A DNA stretch of 9,318 nt from Bacteroidota bacterium (GTDB taxonomy: Bacteria > Bacteroidota > Bacteroidia > Chitinophagales > Chitinophagaceae), in the NCBI GenBank assembly GCA_026391115.1, contig JAPLER010000134.1:1-9318 (forward strand). Direction: 5' to 3'. A model generated the notes under the pieces. The model did no database searches. It was not told the DNA's origin and worked only from the letters and a program-made list of their open reading frames with translations. This document shows, in pieces, positions 5,993-9,318 of this stretch. Numbering within the stretch: the first letter of the stretch is position 1; every line of letters begins with the position of its first letter. The translations under genes were made by a program, and so were the position numbers.

Positions 5993-8410
5993 TTTTATTC
6001 TTTGCCTTACACTTATTAGAAATCCAATTACCATAACAATAATGCCTATCCAAAGGATATTAATCATTGGAAATTCATATACTTTAAGCGTTACCAATTC
6101 ACTTACTTGTTTACTTTCTTTAACGCCAATTTCAAAAGTATTGGTAGCACCATCAATTAATTTATTGAATTTCACTACCAAAGATTGAGACAATACTGTA
6201 TCTGCCATTAACTTAGGTTCCCCATTTACTAGTGCCACTTTTGGTGTAGCTTCATAGGTAGTTCCATCTTTTGCAATCACACTCATTTTAAGTAAGATAC
6301 CTGCATCAGCCTTAGGTTCAACTTTTCTCACAGCGTCAATATTTTTCTCCACACCTGTCAATATTATTCTACCATTATTGTAAAAAGTAGTGTCACCCAC
6401 TTTCATTGTTCTGCTATTAAATGTAGCAGTATCATCTATTGAATTTTCCATAAAAGATGATATGTAAACAAAAATATCTTTATGCCAATAATGCTTTTTA
6501 TCAGGATTAAAACTGTAGCCCTCCATACCCTTATTGGCTTTTAAAGCATTAGGATGCAGTGTAAATATTTCTCCAGAATTTTTATCCTCAAATTTTAACT
6601 CAAACTTTTTTTCTCTTGTATGCTCATCAAATACATTTTTTACGTAAGTAACATGATAGTTACTGCGTTGCATATCAGTTCTCACACCTTTAAATAATGT
6701 AATATTTTCAGCAGGGTCTTCTGCCTTGCTTTTCTTAAATACAGCTATACCAGTAGTGTTCCAACTTAAAACTGCTTTTTTGCTAGAAGAAATTAGCACC
6801 CCAACTAATACCAACCCAAAACCAACGTGTGCAACAGATGCACCACTAAACTTAAATTTACCTTTAAGGTCTGTAAACAAATAAAATGCATTAGCAATAA
6901 CAGCGTAAACACTACTAAAAATAGCTATATGAATGGCTGCTAAAAATCCAACACCAAATTTATCATAGTTAATATTTCCGAATAAACTAATAAGTACGCT
7001 ACATACTAATGCTGCAACTGTGGGTACTAGTAGCTTTCTAAAAAAGCTTTTTTTATCGGTATTTTTAAATTTAAAATATTGTGTTAGTGCTGTTAAAACA
7101 CCAATAATAATGGCAACAAAAATTTGTATCTGATTATGTGCAAACTCTTGCTCGGCTGGTGGTGCTATGTTTGTTCCAAATATTTTATTGTAAACAGGAA
7201 TAGATGTTTTTGCAATAATTACTGCTGCCGATAAAAACAACACCAAGCTACCAATAAACATCCAAAACTCTCTGCTGTAAGTTTCCTCTTCTTTTTTAAT
7301 TGATGGAATAGATTTATATCTAATAAAAAACAAGACCAATAAGGGAACAAAAAATATCAGAACATACAACAATAATTGCAAGGTCATATCGGCTCCTGTA
7401 AAAGCATGTACACTTGTATCGCCCAAAATACCACTACGCGTTAAAAAGGTTGAATACAGTACCAATACAAATGAAATAATGTAAAAGAAATAAGTGCTGC
7501 GTAAACTATAACCTGTGCTTTTGTAAATTAAATTGGTATGCAATCCTGCAACAAGGGTTATCCAAGGCACAAGGCTAGCATTTTCTACAGGATCCCAAGC
7601 CCAATAACCGCCAAAACTTAAACTTTCGTAAGCCCAGGCTGCACCCATCATAATACCCAATCCTAAAATTCCTGCACTAAAACTAGTCCATGGAATGGCT
7701 GCTTTAACCCAGCTTTCATCTTTATTCACTAATCCGTGAAAAGCAAAACCAAATGGAATAATTGTAGAAGCAAAACCCAAAAACAATACAGGTGGGTGTA
7801 TCACCATCCAATAATTTTGAAGCAATACATTCAAGTCGTTGCCTTCGTATATTTTTGGAAAACTTAAATAATCTGCTTTTTGAAAAAGCATTGGTGCGTT
7901 CAACTCATTACGCAATAAGGCAAACGGATTATTGCCTATTTTTTGTTCAAACAAATACACGCCTGCAATCATTGTAGCAATACAAAACTGTGCAAAACTG
8001 ACTACTGTTAAAACTGGTGCTTCAAACTTTTTTTGACGCCAGATAAATATCCAACCCAAAACACAGTTCCACAAAGACCATAATAAAAAACTACCACTTT
8101 GGTCTTCCCAAATACAAGCCAGTAAATATTCTTTTTGTAATGTTCTTGAAGAGTGATTCCAAACAAAAAAGTACTCGTGATAATGATTGGAAATTAAAAA
8201 AAGCAATAAGCCAAAAACAACAAACACTGCAATAGTTTGTGTTAAAAAAGAAAGTCTGGCAATACGCAGCCAGCTATCTTTTGCAATAGTTTCAACTTGC
8301 TTATTGGCTATAAAAAAAGAAATGGTTGCCACTAAAGAAGCAACCAAACTCAGTAATATTAAAAAATGTCCAAAATTTCCGTATCCTAAATGTTCACCTA
8401 TATATTCCAT
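5990..8410 (-). CDS. ccmF: Cytochrome c heme lyase subunit CcmF
   Basis: CcmF is the membrane component of System I cytochrome c maturation that receives heme from CcmE and attaches it to the CxxCH motif of apocytochrome c on the outer face of the inner membrane. The 806-residue protein has the heme-handling WWD-type motif GGYWAWDPVENASLVPW at 267-283. It also has histidines placed like those of E. coli CcmF: H205 in IHPPVLFLGF and H335 in DTSVHAF (external), and H291 in GLHTNLIY and H528 in SVAHVGFG (in helices). About 13-15 hydrophobic helices are visible, a soluble domain spans roughly 555-775, and the last helix is at 784-800. The length is above the roughly 650 residues of E. coli CcmF, because of a larger C-terminal soluble domain. 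The ATG at 8410 is 37 bp downstream of the ccmE stop, so the two are an operon. NrfE, a paralogue dedicated to nitrite reductase, is an alternative name, but the ccmE neighbour favours CcmF. Confidence 0.92.
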   Translation of the reverse strand: MEYIGEHLGYGNFGHFLILLSLVASLVATISFFIANKQVETIAKDSWLRIARLSFLTQTIAVFVVFGLLLFLISNHYHEYFFVWNHSSRTLQKEYLLACIWEDQSGSFLLWSLWNCVLGWIFIWRQKKFEAPVLTVVSFAQFCIATMIAGVYLFEQKIGNNPFALLRNELNAPMLFQKADYLSFPKIYEGNDLNVLLQNYWMVIHPPVLFLGFASTIIPFGFAFHGLVNKDESWVKAAIPWTSFSAGILGLGIMMGAAWAYESLSFGGYWAWDPVENASLVPWITLVAGLHTNLIYKSTGYSLRSTYFFYIISFVLVLYSTFLTRSGILGDTSVHAFTGADMTLQLLLYVLIFFVPLLVLFFIRYKSIPSIKKEEETYSREFWMFIGSLVLFLSAAVIIAKTSIPVYNKIFGTNIAPPAEQEFAHNQIQIFVAIIIGVLTALTQYFKFKNTDKKSFFRKLLVPTVAALVCSVLISLFGNINYDKFGVGFLAAIHIAIFSSVYAVIANAFYLFTDLKGKFKFSGASVAHVGFGLVLVGVLISSSKKAVLSWNTTGIAVFKKSKAEDPAENITLFKGVRTDMQRSNYHVTYVKNVFDEHTREKKFELKFEDKNSGEIFTLHPNALKANKGMEGYSFNPDKKHYWHKDIFVYISSFMENSIDDTATFNSRTMKVGDTTFYNNGRIILTGVEKNIDAVRKVEPKADAGILLKMSVIAKDGTTYEATPKVALVNGEPKLMADTVLSQSLVVKFNKLIDGATNTFEIGVKESKQVSELVTLKVYEFPMINILWIGIIVMVIGFLISVRQRIK

Positions 8411-8447
8411 TCTTGTTGGTATTGTTGTAATTAATGGTTAAAATACT

Positions 8448-8849
8448 TTAAGCTCCTGTAGCCACTTGTTTACTTGCAGCCTCTTCATTTTTGTATTTAG
8501 ATGGACATTTCAATAGAATGCTTTTACATTCAAACTGGTTGTTTTGTATTTTACCATTTAAAACAATACGTGTACTTTTTTCCATATCGGTAGGCTTGGC
8601 ATCGTGGTAAATAACTTTAATAGTATTGTTTAAAGTATCTTTTGCCATAAAAGTTAAATAGTTAGGGTTTTTAACAGCATCATATTCTATAGTATTTGGC
8701 ACAAGGGAAACCACCAGTTTTACAGCTTTTCCTTCTTTTTCTTTTGCCGATGCCACGGTTTCGTAAGTAGTTAAATTACCCATAAAACTCACCAATACAG
8801 CAATGGCTGCTGCTATTAAAACAAGAACAATAATCTCTATTTTTTTCAT
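8448..8849 (-). CDS. ccmE: Cytochrome c maturation heme chaperone CcmE, C-x3-Y type
   Basis: CcmE is a membrane-anchored periplasmic OB-fold protein that binds heme covalently and passes it to CcmF. Numbered from ATG 8849 (133 residues), a single N-terminal membrane anchor spans about 4-22. An OB-fold region follows, with FMAKDTLNNTIKVIYH (67-82) and IVLNGKIQNNQFECKSILLK (95-114), and then CPSKY at 115-119. The heme-binding residue of classical CcmE is the histidine of an H-x3-Y motif. Here it is C115-x3-Y119, the variant known from archaea and some sulfate reducers. A second cysteine, C108, is also present. The upstream TTG at 8867 would add six residues but coincides with the candidate -7 element, so the ATG is preferred. 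The gene lies 37 bp upstream of ccmF. CcmA, B, C and H are not in the window. Confidence 0.9.
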   Translation of the reverse strand: MKKIEIIVLVLIAAAIAVLVSFMGNLTTYETVASAKEKEGKAVKLVVSLVPNTIEYDAVKNPNYLTFMAKDTLNNTIKVIYHDAKPTDMEKSTRIVLNGKIQNNQFECKSILLKCPSKYKNEEAASKQVATGA

Positions 8850-8864
8850 ACAAAAATTAAAGTG

Positions 8865-8872
8865 CAAATGTA
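8865..8872 (-). promoter_or_regulatory. Candidate ccmE-ccmF operon promoter, -7 element
   Basis: The minus strand reads TACATTTG, an exact TAnnTTTG match, 16 bp upstream of the ccmE ATG. This implies a very short leader of about 10 nt. A TTTG (8885-8888, minus strand) lies 12 bp further upstream, shorter than the usual spacing. The same arrangement, TTTG-N12-TACATTTG, occurs before trxA. Confidence 0.4.
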
Positions 8873-9168
8873 GTTGCTACTCAACAAAAAATAGAAAGCA
8901 TTTTCAAATTCGAAATAACAGCAAAGCCCAATTTACAAAGCTGTTAACATAAAAACAAATTATTGGGCAACTATATACAGATGCACTCATTTTAAATGTT
9001 GCTAAACAAAGTTTACACTACAAGCAGTTAACCAATAATTATTAGTCCAAAAACTTTATCAGAAAGCTACATCTATTTTTAACATTTTCAAAAAAGGTAT
9101 TCAACCCATTTATACAATAAAAAAAATGATTAAATAAGCACAGACTAGTGCTTGGAAGATATAATAAA

Positions 9169-9203
9169 AAAGCCCTTAACATCGCTTTAATGTCAAGAGC
9201 TTT
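9169..9203 (-). terminator. Rho-independent terminator of the right-edge minus-strand gene
   Basis: On the minus strand AAAGCTCTTGACAT (9203-9190) pairs with ATGTTAAGGGCTTT (9182-9169) as a 14-bp stem with two G-U wobbles and a 7-nt loop, followed by a U-rich tail (TTTTATTAT). On the plus strand the two wobbles become A-C and C-A mismatches, so the structure is strand-specific. It lies 26 bp after the stop codon of the partial minus-strand gene. Confidence 0.75.
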
Positions 9204-9229
9204 ATTGCCCAATAGCCAACCACCTTTTT

Positions 9230-9318
9230 TTAATTACTTACATATTTGGTAATGGCAGGTGCCCACACCAAATCATCATCATCGCTGCCCTTGTAGGCTG
9301 CACTAAACAAATAAGCAA
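9230..9318 (-). CDS. C-terminal end of an unidentified protein (5' part outside window)
   Basis: A minus-strand frame enters from the right edge and ends at TAA 9232-9230, encoding 28 residues that end in VWAPAITKYVSN, with four consecutive aspartates (SDDDD) before them. The composition is protein-like, the other two minus-strand frames are less plausible (one has a TAG within five codons), and a terminator follows at the expected distance. I do not recognise the family from so short a tail. Confidence 0.6.
   Translation of the reverse strand, partial: AYLFSAAYKGSDDDDLVWAPAITKYVSN

Larger units (their letters stand above)
8850..9229. other. Intergenic region upstream of ccmE, no gene seen
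   Basis: This 380-bp AT-rich stretch contains no open frame with protein-like composition and no tRNA or rRNA. It holds the ccmE promoter candidate at its left end and a terminator at its right end. A small perfect hairpin AAGCAC (9136-9141) / GTGCTT (9148-9153) with a 6-nt loop lies beside the terminator. A 9-bp pair AATTATTGG (8958-8966) / CCAATAATT (9032-9040) with a 65-nt spacer is probably chance. I see nothing else that I can support. Confidence 0.6.

Noticed and set aside
8187..8441. Plus-strand open frame over the ccmF start
   Set aside because: It is complementary to the N-terminal membrane part of CcmF and has no own start context or homology that I recognise.
8900..8950. Possible tRNA T-arm (TTCAAATTCGAAAT)
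   Set aside because: No acceptor stem, anticodon arm or matching D-arm can be drawn around it.

Overview
The window is about 9.3 kb of low-GC DNA (roughly one third G+C by eye) and looks like a chromosomal housekeeping region of a member of the Bacteroidota. Four things point that way. Start codons are preceded by A-rich leaders without Shine-Dalgarno motifs. Several leaders carry a match to the Bacteroidota -7 promoter element TAnnTTTG. A short LuxC-family acyl-CoA reductase gene stands divergently beside an Alvin-type ferredoxin gene. The CcmE homologue has C-x3-Y in place of H-x3-Y. The genus cannot be named from this sequence.

Layout from left to right. (1) The C-terminal three quarters of priA (plus strand) enters from the left edge and ends at a 13-bp bidirectional terminator. 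(2) trxA (thioredoxin) lies on the minus strand. It is divergent from a rhomboid-family intramembrane protease gene on the plus strand, and the AT-rich gap between them holds nested inverted repeats and candidate promoters. (3) The rhomboid gene runs tail-to-tail into tilS (tRNA-Ile lysidine synthetase, minus strand) with a 41-bp overlap. (4) Upstream of tilS on the same strand is the LuxC-like acyl-CoA reductase gene, probably cotranscribed with it. (5) The reductase gene is divergent from a 2[4Fe-4S] ferredoxin gene across only 49 bp. (6) The ferredoxin gene ends at a 14-bp bidirectional terminator whose arm touches the stop codon of a large convergent ccmF gene. (7) ccmE lies directly upstream of ccmF in a two-gene cytochrome c maturation operon. 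(8) A 362-bp gap follows, and then the last 28 codons of an unidentified minus-strand gene with its own terminator.

Functionally the region combines replication restart (priA), thiol redox (trxA), tRNA decoding fidelity (tilS), acyl reduction and low-potential electron transfer (acyl-CoA reductase with ferredoxin) and heme delivery to c-type cytochromes (ccmE-ccmF).

No clearly new system is visible: no phage, CRISPR, toxin-antitoxin or transposase genes. The most unusual signal is the concentration of short repeats in and around tilS. Two heptanucleotide arrays lie in frame inside the gene and each encodes a low-complexity peptide, and a third, permuted inverted-repeat element sits immediately upstream. 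The acyl-CoA reductase/ferredoxin pair and the C-x3-Y CcmE with its partner CcmF are the most interesting protein-level observations.
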